DNA from: Halonotius pteroides
GTDB taxonomy: Archaea > Halobacteriota > Halobacteria > Halobacteriales > Haloferacaceae
DNA: 37,905 nucleotides
Direction of reading: 5' to 3'
Assembly: GCF_003605635.1 (NCBI RefSeq)
Contig: NZ_QMDW01000025.1
Location: 1 to 37,905 of the forward strand
Below are positions 16,064 to 23,433 of the stretch, piece by piece. Under the pieces are notes generated by a model that did no database searches, had not been told where the DNA came from, and was given only the letters and a program-made list of their open reading frames with translations. Within the stretch, counting starts at the first letter, position 1. Every line of letters starts with the position of its first letter. The position numbers and the translations under genes are program-made.

Positions 16064-18631
16064 CTATTGACCCGAGTTGGTGCCGTGGGCTGTCTGATCG
16101 GCGGCAGCCTGCCAACAGTACGCACAGATCGCATCCGGTGGGTCGCCATCGAACAGCGCCCGATCAATCTCGTGGTCGGCAGCAAACTCCGAAAACGGCA
16201 CCCGCGTGTCGTGTTTTCGCCGATCCCCACGCGAACACAGCTTCGTGCCGGGCAATCCCGGCCGAACTGACCAGCGGGTGCTGGCGGCGTCGGTTGTCGG
16301 TCGCATATCGATGACGTGGCCGACGCGACCGGCCCCGTGTTCGATCATGAACCGCTCGGTGTCGGCGTCGGACTCGCCGTCTTGGGTTGCCGTCCGATAG
16401 GCCTGCTCCATCAGCAGCGACTGGGTATCCCGCACCGGTTCGCCCTCGTTCGGCGAGACCTGCTGGTAGCTGCCGTCGGCCTGCAGCAGCCATCGCCGCC
16501 GATTGTCCGACAACATCGTCTCAAGCATGAACCGGAGCTGCCCACGAAGCCGGTCGTCGGTCACCGGCGTGACCGCTTCGACCCGGTTGTCGAGGTTACG
16601 CGTCATCCAGTCGGCACTGCCGAGATACCATTCGGGGTCGCCACCGTTTTCGAAATAGAAGATCCGGGAGTGTTCAAGAAACCGTCCCACAACCGAGTGG
16701 ACGGTGATCGTTTCGCTGATCCCGTCGATCCCCGGTCGCAGCCGGCAGATATCGCGAACAATCAGGTCGATGTCGACGCCGGCCATCCCGGCCCGATACA
16801 GCTCGGCGACGATATCCGGATCCTCCAACCCGTTGACCTTGGCGACGATCTGACCGCCCTCGCCGGCCTCGGCCAACGCCCGCTCCCGACGAATCAGCTC
16901 GGTGAACTCCGTCCGCATCGTCACCGGCGCGACCAGCAGCTTTTTGAACTCCTCATCGAGTGTCGGCCCGGTAAAGAAGTTAAACAGCTTCACAAGGTCG
17001 TGGCCGATCTCCGGGTCGGCGGTCATCATCCCGAGATCGACATACCCCTTGGCGGTCTCGGAGTTGTAGTTGCCGGTGCCGATGTGTGAGTAGGTGCGGA
17101 CGCCGTCGGCTTCCTCGCGGACGACAAGGGCAGTTTTGGTGTGGGTTTTGAGCCCAAGGCTGCCGTAGGCGACGTGAATCCCCTCCTCTTCGAGACGGCG
17201 CACCCACTCTAAGTTGTTCTGCTCGTCGAATCTGGCTTTCAATTCAACCATGACCGCAACCTCCTTGCCGTTTTCGGCGGCTTCGATCAGGCTCTGGATC
17301 ACCTTCGAGTCACTGGCGGTTCGATAGATCGCGACCTTGATCGCCAGCACATCCGGGTCGCTGGCGGCCGTCTCAAGAAAGCGCTGAACGGTGTCCTCGA
17401 AGGAGTGATATGGGTGATGGACGAGGATATCGTCGTCTTTGATCGCCGAAAAGATCGCTGTTGCGTTGTCGGCCGTATTCATCGGCTCGTCGGTGCCAAG
17501 CCGTGGGTGGGGCTGTGGCGACCACGTCGGCAGCTTGAGATCCGGTCGGTCGATGTCGACAAGGGTAAAGAAATCCTCGTAATCGATCGGCCCGCTTCGG
17601 TAGTAGATCGCCTCGCGGTCGATATCCAGCTGCTCGGCCAGCAGCTCGAGGCTTCGTGCCGGGATATCGTCGGTCACCTCAAGCCGGACGACGTTCGCGA
17701 ACCGTCGTTTTTCGACAACGTCTTCGATCACCTCGATCAGATCCTCGGCGACCTCCTCGTTGCGGCCGACCTCGGCGTTGCGCGTCAGCCGGAACGTCGA
17801 CACATCGATGATCTCGACGTTCGGCAACAGGAGATCAAGGTTGGCCTCCATCACGTCCTCCAACAGCACATACTCGTGGGTGTCGTCCGGACTGTCGAGT
17901 TCGATCAACCGCGGGTGATTTTCCGGCACCTTGATCCGGGTGAACTGCGGGTCGGCCTCGTCGTCGCGCCGGGTCAACACCGCAAGCGACAACGAGAGAT
18001 TTGAGATGAACGGAAACGGATGGGCCGGATCGAACGTCAACGGCGTCAGCGTCGGCAACACTGTTTCACGGAACTCCTCGCGAAGCGATGCCTGTGTCTC
18101 CGCTGGCAAGCTCTCGTAGTCGCGAACCCGCACGCCCGCCTCGGCGAGTGCCGGTTCGATCTCGGTTTCCCACGCCCGCGTCTGGCGATCAAACAGCGGT
18201 CGGACAGTTTCAAGCACCTCGCTCCACTGCTCGGCTGGCGTTCGCCCGTCGACTGTTGGGTCGGTGACACCGGCCTCGATCTGCTGTTTCAGCCCGCCAA
18301 CACGTTTCATAAAGAACTCGTCGATATTTTTCGTAACGTAGGCGAGAAATCGGAGTCGCTCCAGCGGCGGGTTCCGGTCGTCTTCGGCCTCATGTAGCAC
18401 CCGCTCTTGGAAGGCGAGCTCCGAGAGCTCGCGGTTTAGATAGTACTCGTGTGCGGAGAGATCGACTTGTTCCTCCGGTGTGGGCAGCTCGTCGCCTGCT
18501 GGCACCGATGCCGTCGCTGCCTCCCCGCTTTGGCTCTCAGCGGCCGGTGTCGTCGGCTCGGCGGCCGGGGTGTCACCGTCCTGTGTCGATGACTCATCGG
18601 TCGGGGGCTCCGACCCGGACTCGTCGGTCAT
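16064..18631 (-). CDS. ppk1: Polyphosphate kinase 1
   Basis: An 855-residue Ppk1, which reversibly transfers the gamma phosphate of ATP to polyphosphate. The N-domain begins at LSAHEYYLNRELSELAFQERVL. The catalytic phospholipase-D-like halves follow, with the autophosphorylated histidine in YSHIGTGNYNSETA and the second conserved histidine in EHSRIFYFENGG followed by WYLGSADWMTRNLDNRVE. It is longer than the usual 690 residues: an acidic low-complexity N-terminus of about 60 residues, and a C-terminal extension containing LCSRGD and CAYC that may bind zinc. An ATG 19 codons upstream (18688) is an alternative start. Its neighbours suggest polyphosphate storage of imported phosphate. Confidence 0.95.
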   Translation of the reverse strand: MTDESGSEPPTDESSTQDGDTPAAEPTTPAAESQSGEAATASVPAGDELPTPEEQVDLSAHEYYLNRELSELAFQERVLHEAEDDRNPPLERLRFLAYVTKNIDEFFMKRVGGLKQQIEAGVTDPTVDGRTPAEQWSEVLETVRPLFDRQTRAWETEIEPALAEAGVRVRDYESLPAETQASLREEFRETVLPTLTPLTFDPAHPFPFISNLSLSLAVLTRRDDEADPQFTRIKVPENHPRLIELDSPDDTHEYVLLEDVMEANLDLLLPNVEIIDVSTFRLTRNAEVGRNEEVAEDLIEVIEDVVEKRRFANVVRLEVTDDIPARSLELLAEQLDIDREAIYYRSGPIDYEDFFTLVDIDRPDLKLPTWSPQPHPRLGTDEPMNTADNATAIFSAIKDDDILVHHPYHSFEDTVQRFLETAASDPDVLAIKVAIYRTASDSKVIQSLIEAAENGKEVAVMVELKARFDEQNNLEWVRRLEEEGIHVAYGSLGLKTHTKTALVVREEADGVRTYSHIGTGNYNSETAKGYVDLGMMTADPEIGHDLVKLFNFFTGPTLDEEFKKLLVAPVTMRTEFTELIRRERALAEAGEGGQIVAKVNGLEDPDIVAELYRAGMAGVDIDLIVRDICRLRPGIDGISETITVHSVVGRFLEHSRIFYFENGGDPEWYLGSADWMTRNLDNRVEAVTPVTDDRLRGQLRFMLETMLSDNRRRWLLQADGSYQQVSPNEGEPVRDTQSLLMEQAYRTATQDGESDADTERFMIEHGAGRVGHVIDMRPTTDAASTRWSVRPGLPGTKLCSRGDRRKHDTRVPFSEFAADHEIDRALFDGDPPDAICAYCWQAAADQTAHGTNSGQ

Positions 18632-18765
18632 CGGTGCCGCCCATCGGCGCGCTGTCGGCGTGATTGTCGGCCTATCGCTGACACACATTGAATTTAGAGT
18701 TTGGCGTTTTAACCCTTTGGAAGGGCTAAAAACAACAGCTTGAGTATTTATCGACTATATATTTT

Positions 18766-18779
18766 AGCGCTCTATATAG
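18766..18779 (-). promoter_or_regulatory. Possible CTATAGAG-type element upstream of ppk1
   Basis: CTATATAGAGCGCT on the minus strand, the left part of the shared motif and one arm of an inverted repeat. A TATA-like GATAAATA begins 28 bases after its first base, close to the spacing at the PAS kinase and phosphoesterase genes. The distance to the ppk1 start is longer, implying a leader RNA if this is the promoter used. Confidence 0.3.
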
Positions 18780-18909
18780 GTTTGTGTGGGTCTGTTCATC
18801 TGGAACGCTGCACACGCTGTCCCGCCGCCGACCGGAGGGTTGCACCCGAAACGTGCGGGTTCAACAGCGGCTTGTGGCCCGCCGTCTCGGCTGGCCGCCG
18901 TCACGAGTA

Positions 18910-18928
18910 CTATATAGGGCTGTAGAGG
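18910..18928 (+). promoter_or_regulatory. CTATAGAG-type element upstream of the phosphoesterase
   Basis: CTATATAGGGCTGTAGAGG, 45-63 bases before the ATG at 18973. The TATA-like GCTTACAT starts exactly 31 bases after the element's first base, matching the PAS kinase promoter. Confidence 0.5.
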
Positions 18929-18972
18929 ACTCTTACCAGTGCTTACATGTGTCTACGGCTTTCTGTTGGTAT

Positions 18973-19665
18973 ATGGCTCGCTCCGTGGCGTTCGATGTCC
19001 AACACAGACACGTCGATCCGGCTGCGTGGGACGATATCTACATTGTCGGCGACCCACACGGGTGCCGTGCGGCCGTCGAAACACTCTGCGATCGACTGTC
19101 GCTCACCGACTCGGATCTCCTCATCTTTGTTGGCGATCTGGTTCGCAAGGGCCCAGACACAAAGGGGGTCGTCGATCTCGTTCGATCGGCACCAAACATG
19201 CTGACGGTTCGCGGCAACAACGAGGAGAAACTCCTTCGCGGCGAGAAGACCGTCGATGCGCTCACCGAGGCTGACCTCGATTGGATCGCCGACCAACCGG
19301 CGGTCATCTCGCTGCCGGAGACGCTGATCACCCACGCCGGGGTTGACCCGCGCAAGCCACGAGCCGATCACACAGTCGACGACCTCCAGAACGTCCGATC
19401 GATGGTACCCGACGCCAGCTACCAGCCGCCGTTTTGGTTCGACCGATACGGTGGCCCCGAACGCGTTTTCTTCGGCCACACGGTGCTTTCGGCACCGATC
19501 GTCCGCGAGTACGCGGTCGGCCTTGATACCGGATGTGTGTACGGCAATGAGTTGACAGCCTACGATTGGCGGGCTGACGAACTCAGTACTGTCGCCGCCG
19601 ATGAGACCCACGAAGCCCGACCAGCCGAGAAGTTCATCAGCCCCTCGGTTAATCCACCACAGTAA
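18973..19665 (+). CDS. PPP-family phosphoesterase (ApaH/PrpE-like)
   Basis: A 230-residue metallophosphoesterase of the PPP superfamily, which includes Ser/Thr phosphatases and diadenosine tetraphosphatases. Ordered motifs are GDPHG (26-30), GDLVRKGPDT (54-63), RGNNEEKL (80-87), THAGVDP (120-126), GHTVLSAP and LDTGCVYGNELTAY; the last is typical of ApaH/PrpE. The usual GNHE is GNNE, so the catalytic histidine is replaced by Asn83, while metal ligands D27, H29, D55, N82 and H121 are kept. Substrate could be phosphoprotein, Ap4A or another phosphate ester. An upstream in-frame extension runs through the promoter region and is rejected. Confidence 0.85.
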   Translation: MARSVAFDVQHRHVDPAAWDDIYIVGDPHGCRAAVETLCDRLSLTDSDLLIFVGDLVRKGPDTKGVVDLVRSAPNMLTVRGNNEEKLLRGEKTVDALTEADLDWIADQPAVISLPETLITHAGVDPRKPRADHTVDDLQNVRSMVPDASYQPPFWFDRYGGPERVFFGHTVLSAPIVREYAVGLDTGCVYGNELTAYDWRADELSTVAADETHEARPAEKFISPSVNPPQ

Positions 19666-19722
19666 CAACAGTACCTCTGGGCTCTCACCGCACTCGTTTT
19701 TCAATTAACCGCAAGGTGGAGT

Positions 19723-19750
19723 CCCCTTCCTCAAGGAGCGACCGAAGGGG
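19723..19750 (+). repeat. Left-end hairpin of the TnpB element
   Basis: CCCCTTC and GAAGGGG form a 7-bp stem with an inner CTC/GAG pairing. Similar GC-rich imperfect palindromes at the ends of IS200/IS605 elements are recognised as single-stranded DNA by TnpA. Confidence 0.5.
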
Positions 19751-19817
19751 AGCGAGTAGGGAGGGGAGGAGCCGACTAACCGTAAAATATAAATACTGTT
19801 TGTGCTTTATTGAATAT

Positions 19818-21011
19818 ATGGCGTCGGACGACGAGTACCACCGTCGCACGCTCATTACTCGACTTGAGCTTCGGTCAGCCGAGGATGAGCAACTGCTCCT
19901 CGATACCATTGACGAGTGGCGCGACGGCTGCAATACCGGCAGCGACCTCGCATGGGAAACCTGCCACACTAAGTCCGATGTCAGAAATCACGCCAAAGAC
20001 ACGATCAAACAACAAACCGAGCTGGGCGACCAACACGCCACGCTCGCCTGCCATGAAGTCGCAGGTGCGATTAAATCCTGTATTGAACGTCGAAAACAGG
20101 ATAAGAAGGCCACACGACCGCAGTTCACCAGCCGGTCGATGGTCTTCGACCGGCGAACACTCACCGTCTTTCCCGACCAAGAGAAGATCACGCTCACGAC
20201 GCTAGGCGACCACTCCAGAGTCCACGCGAATCTCGAACTTCCGGAGAACCCGGATGGCTACCAGTACGACTACCTCACCGATGATGAGTGGGAGTACACT
20301 GAGTCCACGCTGCATTATCGGGATGGCGAGTGGTACATCCACCTCGGGTATCGAATGCCAAAACAAGACGCTGATGAGTCAACGACGCAGTACGGAGCGG
20401 TACTGGGTGTTGACTTCGGCGTTAACCAGATCGCCGTCACTAGCACGGCGCGGTTCTTCGATGCCGGGGAACTGAACCACTATCGCCGGGAGTGTGAGCG
20501 TATCCGTGGTGAACTCCAAGAGACAGGCACGCAGTCAGCCCACCGGACAATTGAGCAACTGTCAGGACGTGAAGATCGGTACGTGAAGCACGTCCTGCAT
20601 AGTGTAGCGAACGGGATCGTGGACGAAGCTCTTGAGCATGACTGCGCTGGGATCATCTTGGAAGACTTGAGCGACATCCGTGAGGACTTACCGTTCGCCC
20701 AATGGCACTCGGAGTGGGCGTTCCGAAATCTCAAAGATTTCGTTGAGTACAAAGCCGAGTACGAGGGGTTGTTTGTGGATACACTCGACCCACGAAACAC
20801 ATCGAAACGGTGTAATGAGTGCGGGTTCGTCCATGACAACAATCGTCACAGCGGCGATTTCGAGTGCCGCCGCTGCGGAAAGCAGAATCACGCAGATTAC
20901 AACGCGGCGAAGAACGTGGCTGAATTGTATCTCCTCCGGGGTCATCAGCCGCCTCGTGGGAGGAGCGTCAGTCAATACGCTCTGAAGTCAGGATCGCGGA
21001 CGCCGAGTTGA
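19818..21011 (+). CDS. tnpB: TnpB RNA-guided nuclease / OrfB transposon protein
   Basis: A 397-residue TnpB. The RuvC catalytic triad is intact: D199 in GVDFGVNQIAV, E282 in IILEDLSDI and D360 in NHADYNAAKN. The zinc ribbon is C332/C335 and C350/C353 (CNECG...CRRCG). An N-terminal region of about 190 residues holds the REC/WED-like part. Family members are ancestral relatives of Cas12 and use an RNA made from the element's right end to cut the empty site. A TATA-like AAATATAAATAC lies about 28 bases before the ATG. The triad and zinc ribbon make this copy look functional. Confidence 0.92.
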   Translation: MASDDEYHRRTLITRLELRSAEDEQLLLDTIDEWRDGCNTGSDLAWETCHTKSDVRNHAKDTIKQQTELGDQHATLACHEVAGAIKSCIERRKQDKKATRPQFTSRSMVFDRRTLTVFPDQEKITLTTLGDHSRVHANLELPENPDGYQYDYLTDDEWEYTESTLHYRDGEWYIHLGYRMPKQDADESTTQYGAVLGVDFGVNQIAVTSTARFFDAGELNHYRRECERIRGELQETGTQSAHRTIEQLSGREDRYVKHVLHSVANGIVDEALEHDCAGIILEDLSDIREDLPFAQWHSEWAFRNLKDFVEYKAEYEGLFVDTLDPRNTSKRCNECGFVHDNNRHSGDFECRRCGKQNHADYNAAKNVAELYLLRGHQPPRGRSVSQYALKSGSRTPS

Positions 21012-21121
21012 GGATACACCTCACACCAGCTTGTCGCTGGGTAGAGGCCGAGATCACTGACAAGCCCCACCCTCAACGAGCGAACCCTACTGGGTGAGCG
21101 AAGTAGGGTGGGGTCGTTGAC
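21012..21121 (+). ncRNA. Candidate omegaRNA scaffold at the right end of the TnpB element
   Basis: In IS200/IS605-type elements the guide RNA scaffold overlaps the 3' end of tnpB and the right end, and the guide is the flanking chromosomal sequence. Here the 110 bases after the tnpB stop contain strong pairing potential, chiefly CCCCACCCT (21065-21073) with AGGGTGGGG (21105-21113) and the competing ACCCTAC/GTAGGGT. The guide would then start near 21122. Boundaries and expression are inferred. Confidence 0.4.
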
Positions 21122-21251
21122 ATCGACAACACGGTTCTAGCCGCAATCCTCGCGTATCATACCGACCACCGCAGGTCTCCGTGCTGTTCTTGTATCGACC
21201 CATGTGCTATAGTCTCATCCGAAACCCAAACGGGAGGCTTTCGGGTGGAGA
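21122..21251. other. Intergenic stretch after the TnpB element
   Basis: No supported gene. A frame open for about 45 codons on the plus strand begins inside the element end, has no good start and matches nothing I recognise. If the element is guide-producing, its first 15-20 bases would be the guide. Confidence 0.4.
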
Positions 21252-21380
21252 TCACTCAACAGGGATGACGCCACGCCGCCACAACAGATAGGCGACCACA
21301 CCAGCAACTGCGGTCACGGTTACAAGAAAGACCGCGATCTCAAGTAGCCCTGCACCGCCGAGCGTCCCTCTCGGTAACAT
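21252..21380 (-). CDS. Small single-pass membrane peptide (42 residues)
   Basis: ATG at 21380 opens a 42-codon frame: a short N-terminus MLPRGTLGGAG, a hydrophobic helix LLEIAVFLVTVTAVAGVVAYLLW, then positively charged RRGVIPVE. The hydrophobic stretch is about 22 residues with flanking charges that predict the C-terminus inside. A weak TATA-like CTTTTGC lies about 28 bases upstream. It lies next to speB but on its own transcript. Function unknown; it could be a membrane-stabilising subunit or a spurious frame. Confidence 0.45.
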   Translation of the reverse strand: MLPRGTLGGAGLLEIAVFLVTVTAVAGVVAYLLWRRGVIPVE

Positions 21381-21503
21381 TGTGTGTCGGCGTTGTGTTC
21401 CCCACAGCAAAAGCGGTCGGATTCTCCGAGCCTCGCCTACAGACGGCCGACCGCTATTGACACATACTATCGCCGGTGCTGAACCGTTCGTCTATGATCG
21501 TTC

Positions 21504-22322
21504 TCACGGTGTCGTATTCGCCGCGTGGTGATACACAAACGTCCGGAGTAGTTTGCCAGCCAGTGCGGCGGCCTGCCCATCATCGCGGTCGTTGACCTCA
21601 ACGACATCGAAGCCCGCAGCGGCCGGCGCGACCGCGCTGACAAGCCGCTGTAGCTGTTGGGGCGTCAGCCCGCCGGGCTCCATCGTCCCTGTTCCCGGGG
21701 CGAAGCCCGGATCGGCGGCGTCGATGTCAACGCTCAGATACACCACCTCGTCGTCGAACGCCGGTGGGTCTGCCAGCCAGTCGTCGACAGCGCCGGGTTC
21801 GACGACGGTGACATCGGCCTCGGCGGCGCGTTCCCACTCGGCTTCCGACCCGGTGCGTGCACCGATGATGATCGCTTTCTCTGCTGTGTCCAGCGTGTGG
21901 TTCGTCACACACGCGTGGCTCCATTCGGTGCCATCGTACGCTTCCCGGAGATCGAGATGAGCGTCAAGACAGACGAAGACATCTGGATCGACCGCCTCGA
22001 CAGCTGGGACGGTCACCGTGTGTTCGCCGCCGAGAACGAGCGGGATGGCGTCGTCCCAAACGATATCGCGGAGCTGGCCGCCAAGGTAGTCGATATATTC
22101 CGCTACATCATCCCATGCACGCACGTCACCGGCGTCGTGGACGCCGAGCTCAGTGAAATGCTGTGCTGTCTGATAATCGTAATCGTCGAAGGAACGAGCG
22201 AATCGCCGGATTTCATCGGGCCCGAATCGGGTGCCCGGTTGGAACGTGGTCGTCGCATCCAGCGGCGCGCCGACGACCACATAGGAAGCAGCTTCGCGGT
22301 CGGCGGTCGCGCCCGGGAACAT
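21504..22322 (-). CDS. speB: Agmatinase (ureohydrolase family)
   Basis: A 272-residue binuclear manganese ureohydrolase. Metal-binding motifs are GGEHT (98-102), DAHLD (120-124) and SVDIDAADP (197-205). It should convert agmatine to putrescine and urea; arginase activity cannot be excluded by sequence. Its ATG overlaps the stop of the aIF5A gene (TGATG), so translation is coupled. The pairing makes sense because archaeal aIF5A carries (deoxy)hypusine, and in haloarchaea the aminobutyl group is thought to come through agmatine, with agmatinase completing the pathway. Confidence 0.92.
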   Translation of the reverse strand: MFPGATADREAASYVVVGAPLDATTTFQPGTRFGPDEIRRFARSFDDYDYQTAQHFTELGVHDAGDVRAWDDVAEYIDYLGGQLRDIVWDDAIPLVLGGEHTVTVPAVEAVDPDVFVCLDAHLDLREAYDGTEWSHACVTNHTLDTAEKAIIIGARTGSEAEWERAAEADVTVVEPGAVDDWLADPPAFDDEVVYLSVDIDAADPGFAPGTGTMEPGGLTPQQLQRLVSAVAPAAAGFDVVEVNDRDDGQAAALAGKLLRTFVYHHAANTTP

Positions 22323-22696
22323 CACACGACCTTTCGCTGGCCCTCGTATTCGAGGTACTCGATGTCTTGGTCGCTTTCGAAGGATTCGCCTTCGGGAATC
22401 CGCATGGTAAACGTCTCGTAGGTGTCGAGATCCATCACTTGGGCGTCATCGCCGGTCACCGAGACGACCTGACCCTGTTTTCGCTCGATGATCGGCACCC
22501 AGACCTTCGCGTCGACCGGCTGGCTGAAGCTCCGTTTTCGCTCGTCGAAGACGCCTTTCCCTTCGACGCGGGCCTTCGCACTCCCGTGTTTGCCCGGTTT
22601 GGCCGTGCTGTAGTGGTTGATCGTACACGGCGCGTCATCCATCATCACGTAGCTGCCCTCTTGGAGATCACGAACCTGCTTCTGCTCTCGTGGCAT
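22322..22696 (-). CDS. eif5A: Translation initiation/elongation factor aIF5A
   Basis: A 124-residue archaeal IF5A. The N-terminal SH3-like barrel carries the hypusination loop [17 protein letters not shown], with K36 as the modified lysine. The C-terminal OB fold runs through [14 protein letters not shown] to the end. It binds the ribosome and helps peptide-bond formation at difficult sequences. A TATA-like TTTATA lies 25-30 bases before the ATG, predicting a leaderless mRNA. It is co-transcribed with speB, whose start overlaps its stop. Confidence 0.97.
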   Translation of the reverse strand: MPREQKQVRDLQEGSYVMMDDAPCTINHYSTAKPGKHGSAKARVEGKGVFDERKRSFSQPVDAKVWVPIIERKQGQVVSVTGDDAQVMDLDTYETFTMRIPEGESFESDQDIEYLEYEGQRKVV

Positions 22697-22720
22697 GTCC
22701 TGTTGTTTTCGAGGAGCCAG

Positions 22721-22726
22721 TATAAA
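22721..22726 (-). promoter_or_regulatory. TATA box of the aIF5A-speB operon
   Basis: TTTATA on the minus strand, 25-30 bases before the ATG at 22696. Confidence 0.6.
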
Positions 22727-22762
22727 CGGTTTGGAACGCGCCGGTTGGGTCGATCAGCACCC

Positions 22763-22770
22763 TTTTTTCA
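22763..22770 (+). promoter_or_regulatory. TATA-like box of the Sua5 gene
   Basis: TTTTTTCA, 22-29 bases before the ATG at 22792. It forms a compact divergent promoter with aIF5A. Confidence 0.45.
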
Positions 22771-22791
22771 CCCGCCCGGCGACCCTACAGC

Positions 22792-23433
22792 ATGCCCCCT
22801 GCTGATCGCTCCGATCCAGCCCCCGAGACCGACACGTTCCCCTCTGCTGTCGATGACGCGCTTGCTGCGGCCGCCGCGGCGATTGCACAGTGCGAGGCGG
22901 TTGTCTATCCAACTGAAACCGTCTACGGACTGGGAGCCGACGCAACCGATGCCGACGCAGTCAGGCAGGTTTTTGAGATCAAGGGCCGGCCCCGCTCGAA
23001 GCCACTGTCGGTCGGCTTTGCTGACCGCGAGATGCTCACGCAGTATCTCACGCTGACCGACCGCGAGGCGGCGTTTTGCGACCGCTTTCTGCCGGGGCCG
23101 GTGACTCTGCTTGTCGCTCGCGACGGTGTGTTTCCCGACAGCTTAGTCGACGGCGGCGATACCGTCGGCGTTCGGCTCTCTGACAACGCTGTTGCCCGCG
23201 AGTTGGCCCGTCGTGCTGGCCCGATTACCGCCACCAGCGCGAACGAAAGCGGCTCGCCGAGCGTTCGCCGTGTCGACGCCCTCGACGCGACGATCATCGA
23301 CGCTGTCGGTGCCGTCGTCGACACCGGCGAGACGCCGGGCGGCGAGAGTACCGTTGTCGACGTCGCAACCGGCGAGATCCATCGTCGCGGCCCGCTTGCC
23401 GGAGAGATCGAGGCATGGCTCGCCGACCACTAA
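22792..23433 (+). CDS. sua5: Threonylcarbamoyl-AMP synthase (Sua5/YciO/YrdC family)
   Basis: A 213-residue YrdC-domain protein that makes threonylcarbamoyl-AMP from threonine, bicarbonate and ATP, the first step of t6A tRNA modification. Landmarks are VVYPTETVYGLGADATD, the KGRPRSKPLSV nucleotide/RNA-binding segment, LPGPVTLLV and ITATSANESGSPS. It lacks the C-terminal Sua5 domain, so it is the short YrdC form. An Ala-rich, acidic N-terminal tail of about 25 residues precedes the fold. Its end touches the end of the convergent Cas4-like gene (4-base overlap). Confidence 0.93.
   Translation: MPPADRSDPAPETDTFPSAVDDALAAAAAAIAQCEAVVYPTETVYGLGADATDADAVRQVFEIKGRPRSKPLSVGFADREMLTQYLTLTDREAAFCDRFLPGPVTLLVARDGVFPDSLVDGGDTVGVRLSDNAVARELARRAGPITATSANESGSPSVRRVDALDATIIDAVGAVVDTGETPGGESTVVDVATGEIHRRGPLAGEIEAWLADH

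Larger units (their letters stand above)
18689..18972. promoter_or_regulatory. Divergent control region between ppk1 and the phosphoesterase
   Basis: No credible gene is present. Elements seen are an inverted repeat CTATATA (18755-18761) / TATATAG (18773-18779) with an 11-base spacer; a TATA-like GATAAATA (18744-18751, minus strand); a second TATA-like GGTTAAAAC near 18707-18715 for ppk1; the palindromic element at 18910-18928; and a TATA-like GCTTACAT at 18941-18948 for the phosphoesterase. Confidence 0.5.
19705..21121 (+). mobile_element. IS200/IS605-type (IS1341-like) element carrying only tnpB
   Basis: A single TnpB gene is flanked by subterminal hairpins of similar design. The left one is CCCCTTC...GAAGGGG (19723-19750). 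The right one is CCCCACCCT...AGGGTGGGG (21065-21113), with an overlapping alternative pairing TCAACGA/TCGTTGA. No TnpA transposase is present, so the element is probably mobilised in trans or immobile. Exact ends cannot be fixed without an empty-site comparison; elements of this family do not create target duplications. Confidence 0.6.

Noticed and set aside
16316-17089. 257-codon plus-strand frame
   Set aside because: Antisense to ppk1 and without family features.
18784-18972. 63-residue N-terminal extension of the phosphoesterase
   Set aside because: It would cover the TATA-like box and the palindromic element, and its composition is unlike the rest of the protein.
21117-21264. Possible gene fragment to the right of the TnpB element, suggesting an interrupted gene
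   Set aside because: The frame starts inside the element end, has no matching part on the left side, and resembles no family I know.
21657-22421. Long plus-strand frames over speB and aIF5A
   Set aside because: Antisense to genes with clear catalytic or hypusination motifs.
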